Shown here: positions 1 to 11,078 of the stretch, piece by piece
Position numbering within the stretch: position 1 is the stretch's first letter
Layout of the letters: every line of letters starts with the position of its first letter
Source: Bradyrhizobium sp.
GTDB lineage: Bacteria > Pseudomonadota > Alphaproteobacteria > Rhizobiales > Xanthobacteraceae
DNA length: 45,172 nt
Direction: 5' to 3'
Assembly (NCBI GenBank): GCA_028290305.1
Contig: JAQGKC010000031.1
Location: 1-45,172, forward strand
Program-made: the position numbers and the translations under genes
The notes under the pieces: generated by a model
Database searches by the model: none
Seen by the model: only the letters and a program-made list of their open reading frames with translations
Told to the model about the DNA's origin: nothing

Positions 1-1
1 G

Positions 2-772
2 CTGCATACGCTCGGCGTCGGCGGCGGTTATGCGCAGGACGACGTGACCTCGCTGGCGCGAATCATCACCGGCTGGACCTATGCGGGCCGGCAAGGCCAG
101 CTCGGCACGCCCGGCACCTTCGTGTTCAACGCCAATGCGCACCAGCCCGGGGCGCAGCGGGTGATGGGAAAAATCTACGAGGCCAACGGCGTTGCGCAAG
201 GCGAAGCGGTGCTGGCGGATATCGCGCGGCATCCCTCCACCGCCAAATTCATCGCCACCAAATTCGCCCGTCATTTTGTGGCCGACGAGCCGCCGCCTTC
301 GCTGGTGGCGCGGCTGCAGGATGTCTTCACCAGATCCGGCGGCGACCTCAAGGCGCTGGCGGCGGCGCTTGTCGATTCCGATGAAGCCTGGCAGGCGCCG
401 CTGACCAAGATGCGCAGCCCTTACGAATTCCTGGTCGCCAGCGGCCGCCTGCTGGCGCGCAATCCGGAAGATCCCGGCCGCTATCTCAACGGCCTGAACG
501 TGCTGGGCCAGCCACTATGGTCGCCCGCCGGACCGAACGGTTTCCCCGACACCAACGCGGCCTGGGCCGCGCCCGAAGGCATCAAGCTGCGCCTCGATAT
601 ATCCGCGCAGTTCGCCTCAACCCTCGCCGACCGTATCGATCCCCGTGATCTCCTCGAGCTGGTTGCGGCCGACGCCGCCTCGCCGGAAACGCGGCGGACC
701 ATCGAGCGCGCGGAATCGCGGCAGCAGGCGCTAGCGCTGCTGTTGATGTCGCCGGAGTTCCAGAGGAGATGA
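2..772 (+). CDS. DUF1800 family protein, C-terminal part (5' end outside window)
   Basis: The reading frame is open from base 2, so the window cuts into an existing gene; about 256 C-terminal residues are visible. The opening stretch (LHTLGVGGGYAQDDV, then LARIITGWT) is the characteristic DUF1800 core, as are the later ATKFARHFV and the SPYEFLVASGRLL segment. DUF1800 proteins are large, usually exported proteins of unknown biochemistry. The stop overlaps the start of the next gene in an ATGA arrangement, and DUF1800 followed by DUF1501 is a very common pair in Proteobacteria, which supports both calls. The two products probably act together outside the cytoplasm, but no substrate is known. 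Family call is confident; function unknown. Confidence 0.85.
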   Translation: MHTLGVGGGYAQDDVTSLARIITGWTYAGRQGQLGTPGTFVFNANAHQPGAQRVMGKIYEANGVAQGEAVLADIARHPSTAKFIATKFARHFVADEPPPSLVARLQDVFTRSGGDLKALAAALVDSDEAWQAPLTKMRSPYEFLVASGRLLARNPEDPGRYLNGLNVLGQPLWSPAGPNGFPDTNAAWAAPEGIKLRLDISAQFASTLADRIDPRDLLELVAADAASPETRRTIERAESRQQALALLLMSPEFQRR

Positions 773-1998
773 CGATGGAGTGCTGCGAGAGCCTGACATC
801 ACCGGTAACATCGCGACGCGCGCTGCTGCTCGGCGGCGCGTCATTTGCCGCCTGGGCCTATTTGCCGAAATTCGCGCGCGCCGCCGACGGACGCGACCCA
901 CGGCTGATCGTCGTGATTCTGCGCGGTGCGCTGGACGGCCTCGCAACCGTCGCACCGGTCAGCGATCCCGACTATGCCGGCCTGCATGGCTCGATCGCGC
1001 TGACGTCAGATGGCCCGCACGCGGCTTTGATGCTGGATTCGTTTTTCGCGCTGCATCCCTCGATGCCGGAATTCGCACGGATGTACCGGGAGAAACACGC
1101 AGCCGTTATCCATGCGGTGTCGACGCCGTATCGCGACCGCTCGCATTTCGACGGACAGGACGTGCTCGAAAGCGGCTTTGCCGGTCCGGGCCGGGTGCAA
1201 TCCGGTTGGCTCAACCGCGCGCTGGAAGCGCTACCAAAAGGCGAGCGCGTCATGAGCGGCCTTGCAGTCGGTCCGACCACGCCGCTGGTGCTGCGCGGCG
1301 CGGCGCCGACGGTCGGCTGGGCGCCGGTCGCATTGCCGCAAGCCGATGACGATACCGCGATGCGCCTCGTCGAACTCTACAATCATCGCGATCCCGCATT
1401 GGCGTCGGCGCTGTCGCAGGGCTTGCAACTCGACAAGGCAGCCCAAGGCGACGACATGAAGCCGAAGCCGGGCACCAACAATGCAGGCGCGATGCGGCTG
1501 GTGGCGCGTGGCGCCGCCAAGTTGATGGCGGCCGACGACGGCCCGCGGATCGCGGCGCTGGCGTTCGACGGCTGGGATACCCACGCCAATGAAGGCGGCC
1601 CGGTGGGCCGCTTGGCGCAGTTGCTGTCGGGCCTCGACGGCGCGCTCGCGGAATTCGAAAGCGGATTGGGCGAGCGCTGGCGCGACACCGTGGTGGTGGT
1701 CGCCACCGAGTTCGGCCGCACCGCGCGCATCAATGGCACCGAAGGCACCGATCACGGCACCGGCACGATCGCGCTGCTGGCAGGCGGCGCGGTGAAAGGC
1801 GGCCGGGTGATCTCCGACTGGCCGGGACTGAAGCCCACTAGTCTTTATGAGGGCCGCGACCTCGCGCCGACCACCGATCTGCGCGCAGTCATCAAAGGCG
1901 TGCTGCGCGATCATCTCGGCCTTGGCGAACGAGTGCTGGCCGAGACGGTGTTTCCCGATAGCATGCCGGTGAGGCCGATGCAGGGGCTGATGGTGTGA
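769..1998 (+). CDS. DUF1501 family protein, Tat-exported
   Basis: A 409-residue protein, a normal length for DUF1501 (alkaline-phosphatase-like fold, often annotated as twin-arginine exported). The N-terminus has a twin-arginine signal (SRRALLLGG, R16-R17), a hydrophobic stretch and a likely Ala-rich cleavage site near residue 38 (KFARAADG). Family signatures seen are VVILRGALDGL, SHFDGQDVLE, FDGWDTHANEGG and ATEFGRTARINGTEGTDHG; the histidine/aspartate-rich blocks recall metal ligands of the alkaline phosphatase superfamily. It starts within the stop of the DUF1800 gene (ATGA), so the two are translationally coupled. An ATG at 775 is an alternative start that loses only two residues. Physiological role unknown. 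Confidence 0.87.
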   Translation: MTMECCESLTSPVTSRRALLLGGASFAAWAYLPKFARAADGRDPRLIVVILRGALDGLATVAPVSDPDYAGLHGSIALTSDGPHAALMLDSFFALHPSMPEFARMYREKHAAVIHAVSTPYRDRSHFDGQDVLESGFAGPGRVQSGWLNRALEALPKGERVMSGLAVGPTTPLVLRGAAPTVGWAPVALPQADDDTAMRLVELYNHRDPALASALSQGLQLDKAAQGDDMKPKPGTNNAGAMRLVARGAAKLMAADDGPRIAALAFDGWDTHANEGGPVGRLAQLLSGLDGALAEFESGLGERWRDTVVVVATEFGRTARINGTEGTDHGTGTIALLAGGAVKGGRVISDWPGLKPTSLYEGRDLAPTTDLRAVIKGVLRDHLGLGERVLAETVFPDSMPVRPMQGLMV

Positions 1999-2133
1999 GT
2001 TTTACTCACGCTTCGGGTAAGATTCCGCTACGGATGAAGCGGAATTGTCTGATCGCGCATGTCGGCGGATCGCAATCTCGTCAATTCATCGTCTTAGTGC
2101 TGACCGAACACCTCGGGATCAGGAGACCGGCTT

Positions 2134-2457
2134 ATGTTTATCGCAATGAATCGTTTTCGCGTCGCCAAGGGATCTGAAGCTGCATTTGAGCACGTCTGGA
2201 TGTCGCGCGACAGCCATCTCGACAAGGTGCCGGGCTTCGTGGAGTTTCACCTGCTCAAGGGGCCAGAAGCCGAGGATCATGTGCTTTATGCTTCTCACAC
2301 GATTTGGGAAAACCATGCCGTGTTTGAAGCCTGGACCAAATCGGAAGCGTTCCGGGCGGCGCACCACAAGGCTGGCGACAACAAGCCTCTTTATCTCGGA
2401 CACCCGCAATTCGAGGGGTTCGAAGTTCTCCAGACGGTAGGGCGCGGCCCAGGGTGA
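2134..2457 (+). CDS. IsdG/HmuQ-type heme-degrading monooxygenase (ABM domain)
   Basis: A 107-residue single-domain protein of the dimeric ferredoxin-like ABM fold. The three residues required for heme degradation in staphylococcal IsdG (Asn7, Trp67, His77) have counterparts at Asn6 (MNRFRV), Trp67 (FEAWTKS) and His77 (RAAHH), at essentially the same spacing, which argues for heme cleavage rather than a generic antibiotic-biosynthesis monooxygenase. Closest known relatives by memory are HmuQ and HmuD of Bradyrhizobium japonicum, which open heme to release iron; I cannot tell which this is. No hmu transport genes are visible nearby, so it stands alone here. The upstream 135 bp show no clear Irr-box-like palindrome. 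The ATG follows AGGAGACCGGCTT, a good ribosome binding site. Confidence 0.8.
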   Translation: MFIAMNRFRVAKGSEAAFEHVWMSRDSHLDKVPGFVEFHLLKGPEAEDHVLYASHTIWENHAVFEAWTKSEAFRAAHHKAGDNKPLYLGHPQFEGFEVLQTVGRGPG

Positions 2458-2471
2458 GATTCGCCGTTCGT

Positions 2472-2497
2472 CGAACGCGCCAGGTTCGACGCGTTCG
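2472..2497. terminator. Hairpin between convergent genes
   Basis: Perfect 8-bp stem CGAACGCG/CGCGTTCG with a 10-nt loop between the convergent heme monooxygenase and aldo/keto reductase genes. There is no T-run on either side, so termination is inferred from position only. Confidence 0.3.
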
Positions 2498-2504
2498 CGA
2501 ATAA

Positions 2505-3446
2505 TCACGCCTTGGTGATCTTGTCGATCTCCGCGAGATCCTCCGCGCTCAGCGCCCAGTCGATCGCCTTGACGTTCTGCTCGACCTGCTCGACGCGGGT
2601 GGCGCCGGCGATGACGCTTGACACCTGCGGCCGCGACGCCAGCCATGAGAAAGCCAATTCAAGCATGGTGTGCCCGCGCGCCTGGGCGAAGGCCTGCAAT
2701 TTTTCGACGATGTCCTCGTTGCGCGGCGTGACATAACGATCGCGCAGAGCGGGCATCTTGGCAAAACGCGTATTTTCCGGCACCGCGGCGCCGCGTTTGT
2801 ATTTGCCGGTCAACAAACCGCTTGCCAGCGGGAAGAACGGTAACAGGCCGAGCTTGTATTGCTGTACCGCGGGCAGTAAATCGTTTTCGATATCGCGCAC
2901 CACCAGGCTGTATTCGTCCTGGCACGACACGAACGGATTGACGTTCATCTGGCGCGCGGTGAGTTCGGCTTCCGCGACCCGCCACGCCGGAAAATTCGAA
3001 TTGCCGATATAGCGGACCTTGCCCTGGCGTATCAGGTCGTCCAGTGCCCGCAAGGTTTCCTCGATCGGCGTCAGCGGATCGTAATCGTGCTGCTGGTAGA
3101 GATCGATGTAGTCGGTCTTCAGCCGCGTCAGGCTGGCCTCGACGGCGGACATGATGTAGCGCCGCGATGCGCCCTGCTTGGTGCCGTCCGTGCTCATCGG
3201 CTTGGAGTATTTGGTTGCCAGCACGATGTCCTTGCGTCGGTCGCCGAGCACCTGGCCCAGCACGGTCTCGGAGCCGCCCATTCCGGCATAGATGTCGGCG
3301 GTGTCGAACAGCGTCACGCCGAGATCGATTGCCTTGTGAATCACCTTGCGCGAGGTTTCGAGATCGGTGCGTTGGCCGAAATTATTGCATCCGAGGCCGA
3401 CGGCGGAGACACGCAGGCCGGAGCCACCGAGATTGCGAATTTGCAT
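2505..3446 (-). CDS. Aldo/keto reductase
   Basis: A 313-residue NADPH-dependent oxidoreductase with a TIM barrel, of the Kv-beta/YajO/Tas-like branch. Landmarks: MQIRNLGGSGLRVSAVGLG at the N-terminus, the catalytic Asp/Tyr region FDTADIYAGMGGSE near residues 47-60, the catalytic Lys segment VLATKYSKP, YQQHDYDPLTPIEETL in the substrate/cofactor region, and the C-terminal cofactor-binding VIAGATRVEQVEQN. Substrate cannot be predicted. Ribosome binding site GGAATGA lies just before the ATG. It converges with the heme monooxygenase gene and is probably transcribed alone or after the upstream acyltransferase (90 bp gap). Confidence 0.87.
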   Translation of the reverse strand: MQIRNLGGSGLRVSAVGLGCNNFGQRTDLETSRKVIHKAIDLGVTLFDTADIYAGMGGSETVLGQVLGDRRKDIVLATKYSKPMSTDGTKQGASRRYIMSAVEASLTRLKTDYIDLYQQHDYDPLTPIEETLRALDDLIRQGKVRYIGNSNFPAWRVAEAELTARQMNVNPFVSCQDEYSLVVRDIENDLLPAVQQYKLGLLPFFPLASGLLTGKYKRGAAVPENTRFAKMPALRDRYVTPRNEDIVEKLQAFAQARGHTMLELAFSWLASRPQVSSVIAGATRVEQVEQNVKAIDWALSAEDLAEIDKITKA

Positions 3447-3536
3447 GGGTCATTCCTGTAGGGATTAAGCGCGCGAAACGAGATTGTATTGTGGCCCGCG
3501 CGGCTTGACGCCGCAAGGTGCGGAACACCATCACGC

Positions 3537-4382
3537 TTATGCGAGTAAGGCCGGTTCCGGCAGCGGTTGCTCATGGACCGGCACCAGCGCTCGCACCGGC
3601 GTCGCGGCGCGCAGCGCCGCCGTCGTCATGCGCCGCACCGATTTCTCCGAGTCGCGCGCAATCGCCTTGCGATCCGCGCTGACATCGTAGGCGACGGCTT
3701 CGCCCCAGCTCACGGTGACGTCGACAGCGCCTGACGACAGCAGGTGAAGCAAATGAGGGATCAGGTCGACGTCGCCATACCATGCCACGCGCTCGCGCAG
3801 CGCGCGGCCGATCGGCAGACCGCCGAACCCCACATAGGCCAGCGACATCGGCTGCACGGTGACGTGAGTATGTTGCGTACTGTCGCCGAGCGCGTGGTGG
3901 ACCGCGCCGACCAGCGACGACCGGAATGGCAGCACGCGGATGCCGTCGCTCGAGGTGCCCTCGGCGAACAGCACCACCGCGTCGCCGCCGAGCAACCGAC
4001 CTGCGATTTCCCGGGTTGCGGCGCCGGTCTGATGCCGGGCCTGCCGGTTGATGAAGATCGTTCGCTGCAATTTTGCGAGCCAGCCGAATACCGGCCATCG
4101 CGCGACCTCGCTCTTGGCGACAAATACCACCGGAGCCAGCGCAGTGATGACGCATATGTCGAGCCAGGACACGTGGTTGGACAAAATGAGTGCGGGACTC
4201 GCAGCCGATCGCCGGCCGATCTCGCGAATCCGCACTCCGATCACCGCGCAGAGAATGCGATGGTACAAATGGGGGATGGTCCGCTGCAGCCGCAGGCCGA
4301 ATGCCAGTCCAATCAACTGAAACGGCAGCAGCACAAGCGTAAGAATAACGAAGGCCAGGGCGATGAGGATGACACGGATCAT
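3537..4382 (-). CDS. PlsC-type lysophospholipid acyltransferase, possibly OlsA-like
   Basis: A 281-residue membrane-associated acyltransferase. The N-terminal 30 residues are hydrophobic. The catalytic HX4D motif is in LSNHVSWLD, followed by VVFVAKSEVARWPVFG and the glycerophosphate-binding block LFAEGTSSDGIRVLPF. These place it in the 1-acyl-glycerol-3-phosphate acyltransferase family acting at the inner membrane. The AKSEV...WPVFGWLAKLQRT and FAEGTSSDG wording resembles the lyso-ornithine-lipid acyltransferase OlsA of rhizobia, but no olsB neighbour is present, so I do not assign the symbol. The C-terminal 60 residues are less conserved. No strong Shine-Dalgarno is visible before the ATG. 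Confidence 0.82.
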   Translation of the reverse strand: MIRVILIALAFVILTLVLLPFQLIGLAFGLRLQRTIPHLYHRILCAVIGVRIREIGRRSAASPALILSNHVSWLDICVITALAPVVFVAKSEVARWPVFGWLAKLQRTIFINRQARHQTGAATREIAGRLLGGDAVVLFAEGTSSDGIRVLPFRSSLVGAVHHALGDSTQHTHVTVQPMSLAYVGFGGLPIGRALRERVAWYGDVDLIPHLLHLLSSGAVDVTVSWGEAVAYDVSADRKAIARDSEKSVRRMTTAALRAATPVRALVPVHEQPLPEPALLA

Positions 4383-4654
4383 GAAGATGGTTCGTTGAGC
4401 GGAGGATGCTGGCGCGCCGATGCGCCAGTTATACTCAACACGACCAGGTACAGGTCAAAAAAATGCGGCCCCGGTCAGACGCGGCGACTGACGGGGACCG
4501 CTTGGGGCGCTTGATCTGTGACGGGGGGCCTGATCAGACGCAGGTGGAGCCTAGCCCCGTATTATTACGTGGCAGTGACATCGCGACTTATCCACAGGTT
4601 GGTCAGGTCATACTCCGCTGGCCCAAGCTCGCGCGGACCGAAAACGAAAACCCG

Positions 4655-5116
4655 TCAGAACTGCTTGCGGTACACGACAAATCCGGAGCGCTCCGCGACC
4701 TTGTCGTAAAGCTGCATCGCGGTGAGATTTGTTTCGTGGGTTTGCCAGTACACGCGCGGTGATCCGGCTAGCCTTGCCTGTTCATAGACTCCATTGATCA
4801 GTGCTCTGCCTACGCCTTTTCCGCGCGCGGCCTCGCCGGTGAACAAGTCCTGCAAATAGCAGATCGGCTCGATGGCGGTGGTGCTCCGGTGGAAAAGATA
4901 GTGCGTCAGGCCAAGCAGTTCTCCGCCGCTCTCGGCGACAAGCGCATGTACCGGCTCATAGGCATCGAAGAAGCGCGCCCATGTCATCGCCGTAATTCCA
5001 GGGGAAAGCGCGGTCGCGCCGGACCGTCCGTAAAACGCATTGTATCCATCCCACAGGGGGAGCCATTGGTCGTAGTCCTGCCGGGTCACAAAGCGGACGG
5101 ATAGTTCGCTGGACAT
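4655..5116 (-). CDS. GNAT family N-acetyltransferase
   Basis: A 153-residue GNAT protein when started at MSSELSVRFV; a 32-residue longer form starting at 5212 is possible, but its extension looks non-conserved. Visible features are the acetyl-CoA pyrophosphate-binding motif GEAARGKGVGRALI, the preceding beta-strand CYLQDLFT, and the C-terminal signature TNLTAMQLYDKVAERSGF. It resembles GNAT proteins acting on small amines or amino acids, but the acceptor is unknown. Single-gene transcription is likely, since the flanking genes are more than 100 bp away on both sides. Confidence 0.8.
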   Translation of the reverse strand: MSSELSVRFVTRQDYDQWLPLWDGYNAFYGRSGATALSPGITAMTWARFFDAYEPVHALVAESGGELLGLTHYLFHRSTTAIEPICYLQDLFTGEAARGKGVGRALINGVYEQARLAGSPRVYWQTHETNLTAMQLYDKVAERSGFVVYRKQF

Positions 5117-5236
5117 TCGTGATTCCGTATCGATGAAAGGAGCATCATCCGGGGCGCGCAGGCCTTGATGTTGTCCTTCATTAAAGACACGGCCGGGAAG
5201 GATCAATCTCATTCGTGACTGGATGCGATGCCACTG

Positions 5237-6052
5237 CTATTCCGCGGCGCGCAAGTGCCGGGTGAGGCCGCGATCCCCGCCGCCGCGCAGCGACCGGTAG
5301 TATTCGGCATTGGCGGGGTCGTCGGTATGGCGGACAAGGTCGGTCACGGGCGTGTAGCTCAGCATTCGTCCGCCGTCAGGCAACGCCGTGCAACTGAAGC
5401 GCAGCACCTGTCCATCCCTGAGGTTGATGTTGATCGGCGTCGAGTCGCCGGCGCGCATCATCTCCGTGCGCTGCGCGATGAAGGTGCTCAACTCCTCCTC
5501 CGGCAGTTCATAGGCGCCGGTATCGCGGCCGTGATACATCAGCGCGATGAACGGCGGTTTGCTGTCGGCCTTCTCGTCCGGAAGCGAGAAATAATCGCGG
5601 AAGGCGCGGTTGATGAATTCCGCACGGGTATCGGAATCGAGCAGCACGATGCCGAAGTCGACCTGATCCAGCGCCGCCGACAGGCGCTCCGCAGTGCCAT
5701 GGTGCTTGCGCTCCCACGCGAATGCATCCATTAGTTTTTTCCGCAACAGGCCGGTGATGGCGGCGGTGCCGGCGGCGGTCATCGCCAGCATCAGCAGCCG
5801 CACCAGATCTGTCGTGTCATAGCCGGGCGTCGCGCGGTGGTTGAGGAAAAACAATGCGGACGAAACCACCGCAATGGCGGCGCTGATCATGCCCGAAGCG
5901 AGGCCGCTGAGCGAGCTTGCGAAGGCAACAATGCACACGAACAGCGGAGCGGGATTGGGAACGGCAACAAAATGACGATCGACAAAGATGGCGATCAGAG
6001 CCGTCGCTGTCGTCAGAACTGGACCGGAGATTGCGCGCCAGTCGAACTGCAT
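5237..6052 (-). CDS. Membrane-anchored PAS-domain protein without output domain
   Basis: A 271-residue protein with about four N-terminal membrane segments (roughly residues 10-100, DUF4118-like arrangement), a short coiled linker (KLMDAFAWERKHHGTAERL) and a PAS domain at about 120-245, recognised from LSAALDQVDFGIVLLD, FINRAFRDYF and LRDGQVLRFSCTALPDGGRMLSY. Proteins with this front half usually continue into a histidine kinase, GGDEF or other output module; here the gene stops about 25 residues after the PAS domain. It could be a sensor that signals by protein contact, or a remnant of a longer kinase. No response regulator is nearby. Confidence 0.78.
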   Translation of the reverse strand: MQFDWRAISGPVLTTATALIAIFVDRHFVAVPNPAPLFVCIVAFASSLSGLASGMISAAIAVVSSALFFLNHRATPGYDTTDLVRLLMLAMTAAGTAAITGLLRKKLMDAFAWERKHHGTAERLSAALDQVDFGIVLLDSDTRAEFINRAFRDYFSLPDEKADSKPPFIALMYHGRDTGAYELPEEELSTFIAQRTEMMRAGDSTPININLRDGQVLRFSCTALPDGGRMLSYTPVTDLVRHTDDPANAEYYRSLRGGGDRGLTRHLRAAE

Positions 6053-6242
6053 GCCTGTTCTCGTTTCTCCCGCCAGAGTAGTGCTGCAGCGTGACGGATC
6101 GTTGCGTCTGCGGCGGGCTTTTCAGTCGCGTCCTTAAAAAACGGTTGACCGAACCGGCGCGGCTTTCCGACTATTGAACTCAAATGATATTCGATAGGGA
6201 GCGAAATTAGGTTCCACGCTCGCGTGTGACGCGCCACACTTG

Positions 6243-6347
6243 ATCGTCATACCCGCGAAAGCTGGTATCGAGTACGCCGCGATTTCGCGGCTCCAGCACT
6301 GGCGTTCTGGACTACTGGTTCGCCCGGTCAAGCCGAGCGCCATCACT
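6243..6347. repeat. Dispersed palindromic intergenic repeat (Bradyrhizobium type)
   Basis: The block beginning CGTCATACCCGCGAAAGC and continuing through AGTACGCCGCG, CTGGCGTTCTGGA and GCCCGGTCAAGCCGAGC reads like a known family of about 100-bp imperfect palindromes scattered between genes in Bradyrhizobium. The assignment is from memory of the family; only one copy of this class is in the window. It fills most of the gap between the PAS gene and the small membrane proteins. Confidence 0.45.
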
Positions 6348-6504
6348 TCCCTGCGGGCGGCACCCGCAGAATCCGGCCAGCCGGCCCGTCTGGGCGCGGC
6401 CCGAGTGCGTTTTCACCGCGCGTTCCCGTGGCGATCAGGAATGAGGCTGCCAGCAGGATCGCCACCGTCAACGCCACGGTAACAAGTACGACAGGTGTTT
6501 TCAT
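6343..6504 (-). CDS. Small single-pass membrane protein (53 aa)
   Basis: Starting at MKTPVVLVTVAL this gives 53 residues: a strongly hydrophobic helix at about 4-26 followed by a polar Gly/Pro-rich tail ending PAGK. The hydrophobic segment with a short cytoplasmic lead is typical of small inner-membrane proteins. Support is weak: the ribosome binding site is poor and I recognise no family. It lies downstream of another small membrane protein on the same strand, and the two may be a pair. The frame is open further upstream, but that extension is Arg/Cys-rich and unlikely to be coding. Confidence 0.4.
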   Translation of the reverse strand: MKTPVVLVTVALTVAILLAASFLIATGTRGENALGPRPDGPAGRILRVPPAGK

Positions 6505-6577
6505 CGTTGACCGATCGCGGTGTTGATCACCGCGCCTTGTCGCGCAAATTGCGACTGCCTGGAAAAATAATTTTGAA

Positions 6578-6754
6578 TTACGCCGGAATCGGCATCGCCA
6601 TGCTGACCTTGATCGAAAACACCGTGACGGTGACAATCAGGCACAGTGACAACGAACCGATCGCGAGCGAGGCCACGACGGCGTCGGTCAGTCGGGACGA
6701 GGCTACAGGCGCAGAACGGCCTTCAAAACCTGCTGCGCCGGGCGACCGTATCAT
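6578..6754 (-). CDS. Small single-pass membrane protein (58 aa)
   Basis: The start at MIRSPGAAGF is preceded by GAAGGAA eight bases upstream, a good Shine-Dalgarno, giving 58 residues. An Ala/Ser/Arg-rich cytoplasmic part of about 24 residues is followed by one long transmembrane helix (VVASLAIGSLSLCLIVTVTV) and a short tail. No domain is recognised. Arrangement and size suggest a small inner-membrane protein; together with the following 53-residue ORF it could form a two-gene unit. Role unknown. Confidence 0.5.
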   Translation of the reverse strand: MIRSPGAAGFEGRSAPVASSRLTDAVVASLAIGSLSLCLIVTVTVFSIKVSMAMPIPA

Positions 6755-6897
6755 GGCCGAATTCCTTCGATGCGCGGGCGAATCACCCGCAACAACCGAG
6801 AGTTTCACAGGAATCGCCGGCAATATTGCGGCGGTAACTGCCTCGAAAACGCCGAAATGCCAACGAAGCTGTTGATTGTGCTAGCTATTTTGGCGGC

Positions 6898-7545
6898 TTA
6901 AGCCTCCGCAGCGATCCCGGCTTCGACCTCCGCGTCCGGCCGCCAGTCCATGGCGACGAAGCCGTGGGACTGCTCGACCCGCCGCAGCCATGTGCGGATC
7001 GCGGGGAACGTCGCGAGGTCGTAATCGCAGCGGTCGGCGACATGAGTGTAGCCGTAAAGCGCGATGTCCGCGACCGTGAGTTGACCTGTTGCAAAATATT
7101 CATGGGTCTTGAGGTGATTTTCCATCACCTGCAACGCGGCATAGCCACGCTCCATCCAGTCTTCCAGCGCGTGTGTCTGCAGGTCGCGGCCGCCCTTGAC
7201 CAGCGACAGCCAGAAATAGGCCGCGCCGATGTTAGGCTCCAGTGCGTGCTGTTCGAAGAACATCCACTGCAGCGCTTCGGCACGTTCGATCCGGGTTTCC
7301 GGCGCCAGCGAGGTGCCGCCGGCAACATACCAGAGAATGGCGTTGGATTCGGCGAGGTAGCGTCCTTCCGCGACTTCGAGCAGCGGCACCTGTCCGCTGG
7401 GATTCTTGGCGAGAAAATCCGGCGTGCGGCTCTCGCCGCGCAGAATGTCGATCTCAATCGCGCGATAGGGCGCGTTGAGCAGTGCCAGCGCAAGGCGGAC
7501 CTTATAGCTGTTGCCGGAGCGTTGCATCGAATAGAGCTTGTACAT
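6898..7545 (-). CDS. Glutathione S-transferase family protein
   Basis: A 215-residue protein with the GST layout: an N-terminal thioredoxin-like domain (MYKLYSMQRSGNSYKVRL, with Ser residues in the region that contacts glutathione; PSGQVPLLEV carrying the cis-Pro; LAESNAILWYVA for glutathione binding) and a C-terminal helical domain (FATGQLTVADIALYGYTH, the N-capping box). It probably conjugates or otherwise handles small electrophiles in the cytoplasm; substrate unknown. The last 15 residues are an acidic/alanine tail. A second GST homologue is encoded at about 27 kb, clearly paralogous in the TLAESNAIIRYLA and LTLADVSLLAYT motifs. Confidence 0.87.
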   Translation of the reverse strand: MYKLYSMQRSGNSYKVRLALALLNAPYRAIEIDILRGESRTPDFLAKNPSGQVPLLEVAEGRYLAESNAILWYVAGGTSLAPETRIERAEALQWMFFEQHALEPNIGAAYFWLSLVKGGRDLQTHALEDWMERGYAALQVMENHLKTHEYFATGQLTVADIALYGYTHVADRCDYDLATFPAIRTWLRRVEQSHGFVAMDWRPDAEVEAGIAAEA

Positions 7546-7728
7546 TCGGATTCATTCGGCCGGTGGGACTCGCGTGCGGAAGCGAGATCGTCTTGTCATC
7601 CCGCAACGCGGCTAAACAATGATGCCGATGCGGATGCGTCGCAAGGCCCGGAAGATAGAAAAAGTCGAAAACCTCTACCGCACTGCAACCGCACAGAAGT
7701 TCTTTCCAACACGCCAGAACAAATCAGA

Positions 7729-10410
<2,682 letters not shown>

Positions 10411-10457
10411 TCAAATCACTTCGTCGTCGAACTTTTGATGTTTTGACGGCAGCTTTG

Positions 10458-10488
10458 GGAAGCGCCTTGTTTTGGACACGGCGCTTCC
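10458..10488 (+). terminator. Stem-loop after aspartate aminotransferase gene
   Basis: A perfect 9-bp stem GGAAGCGCC/GGCGCTTCC with a 13-nt loop lies 47 bp after the stop. No T-tract follows, so it may terminate weakly or stabilise the 3' end. Confidence 0.4.
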
Positions 10489-10537
10489 ATCATGTCCCCT
10501 CCGCAAATTCAATTCGTCCAAGCGGAGATCAGGACTT

Positions 10538-11056
10538 ATGCGACTCTCGACACTTAGTATTGCCGTTGCTGCGCTGGTAGCATCGTTCGCAAGCGCCAAC
10601 GCAATGCCGCCGGTTCGTGCCGGCATCCTGCAATGTCAAGGCGGCCAGAATGTCGGCTTTGTTGTCGGCTCGGTGACCAATCTCGAATGTGTATTCGAAA
10701 GCGAAGGCCGCCGTCCCGAACCGTATGTCGCAACCGTCCGCCGATTCGGCGTGGATCTCGGCTTCACCGAGCAGACCAAATTCTCCTGGGCGGTTAGCGC
10801 GCCGACCAGCCGGGTTGGACGCGGCGAACTTGCGGGCAACTACGGCGGCGTCGGCGCCAACGCGTCGGTCGGAGTCGGTTTCGGTGGTAATTTCCTTGTC
10901 GGCGGTCCGGCGAATTCCTACGCGCTGCAGCCGATCAGTGTGCAGGGCCAGACTGGGTTGAATGTCGCAGCCGGAGTCGCCGGCATCGAACTGGAGCCGG
11001 TCGCATATGGCGGTCCTCGCCATCATCACTATCACCGGCATCACCATCGCGGTTGA
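10538..11056 (+). CDS. Secreted DUF992 protein with histidine-rich tail
   Basis: 172 residues: a signal peptide (MRLSTLSIAVAALVASFASANA) followed by a DUF992 domain, recognised from AGILQCQGGQNVGFVVGS, a glycine-rich middle (GELAGNYGGVGANASVGVG) and YALQPISVQGQTGLNVAAG. Two cysteines in the N-terminal half could form a disulfide. The C-terminus ends in a cluster of nine or so histidines (HHHYHRHHHRG), absent from the downstream paralogue, which could bind metal. DUF992 proteins are periplasmic/secreted and of unknown function in Rhizobiales. An in-frame start further upstream lacks a signal peptide, so 10538 with AGGA in front is preferred. A strong terminator follows. Confidence 0.82.
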   Translation: MRLSTLSIAVAALVASFASANAMPPVRAGILQCQGGQNVGFVVGSVTNLECVFESEGRRPEPYVATVRRFGVDLGFTEQTKFSWAVSAPTSRVGRGELAGNYGGVGANASVGVGFGGNFLVGGPANSYALQPISVQGQTGLNVAAGVAGIELEPVAYGGPRHHHYHRHHHRG

Positions 11057-11078
11057 ACCACCGCAAATGTTAACGGAA

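Noticed and set aside
2000..2133. Irr/ICE or Fur box controlling the heme monooxygenase gene
   Set aside because: I found no convincing palindrome of either type in the upstream 135 bp.
1995..2177. 60-codon frame after the DUF1501 gene
   Set aside because: It overlaps the heme monooxygenase start, lacks a ribosome binding site of its own and shows no protein-like features.
4588..4596. TTATCCACA, a perfect DnaA box
   Set aside because: Only one copy is present, with no AT-rich unwinding region, no second box and no dnaA, hemE or parAB gene nearby; one chance match is expected.
4406..4762. 118-codon plus-strand frame between the acyltransferase and GNAT genes
   Set aside because: Partly antisense to the GNAT gene, no ribosome binding site, no recognisable domain.
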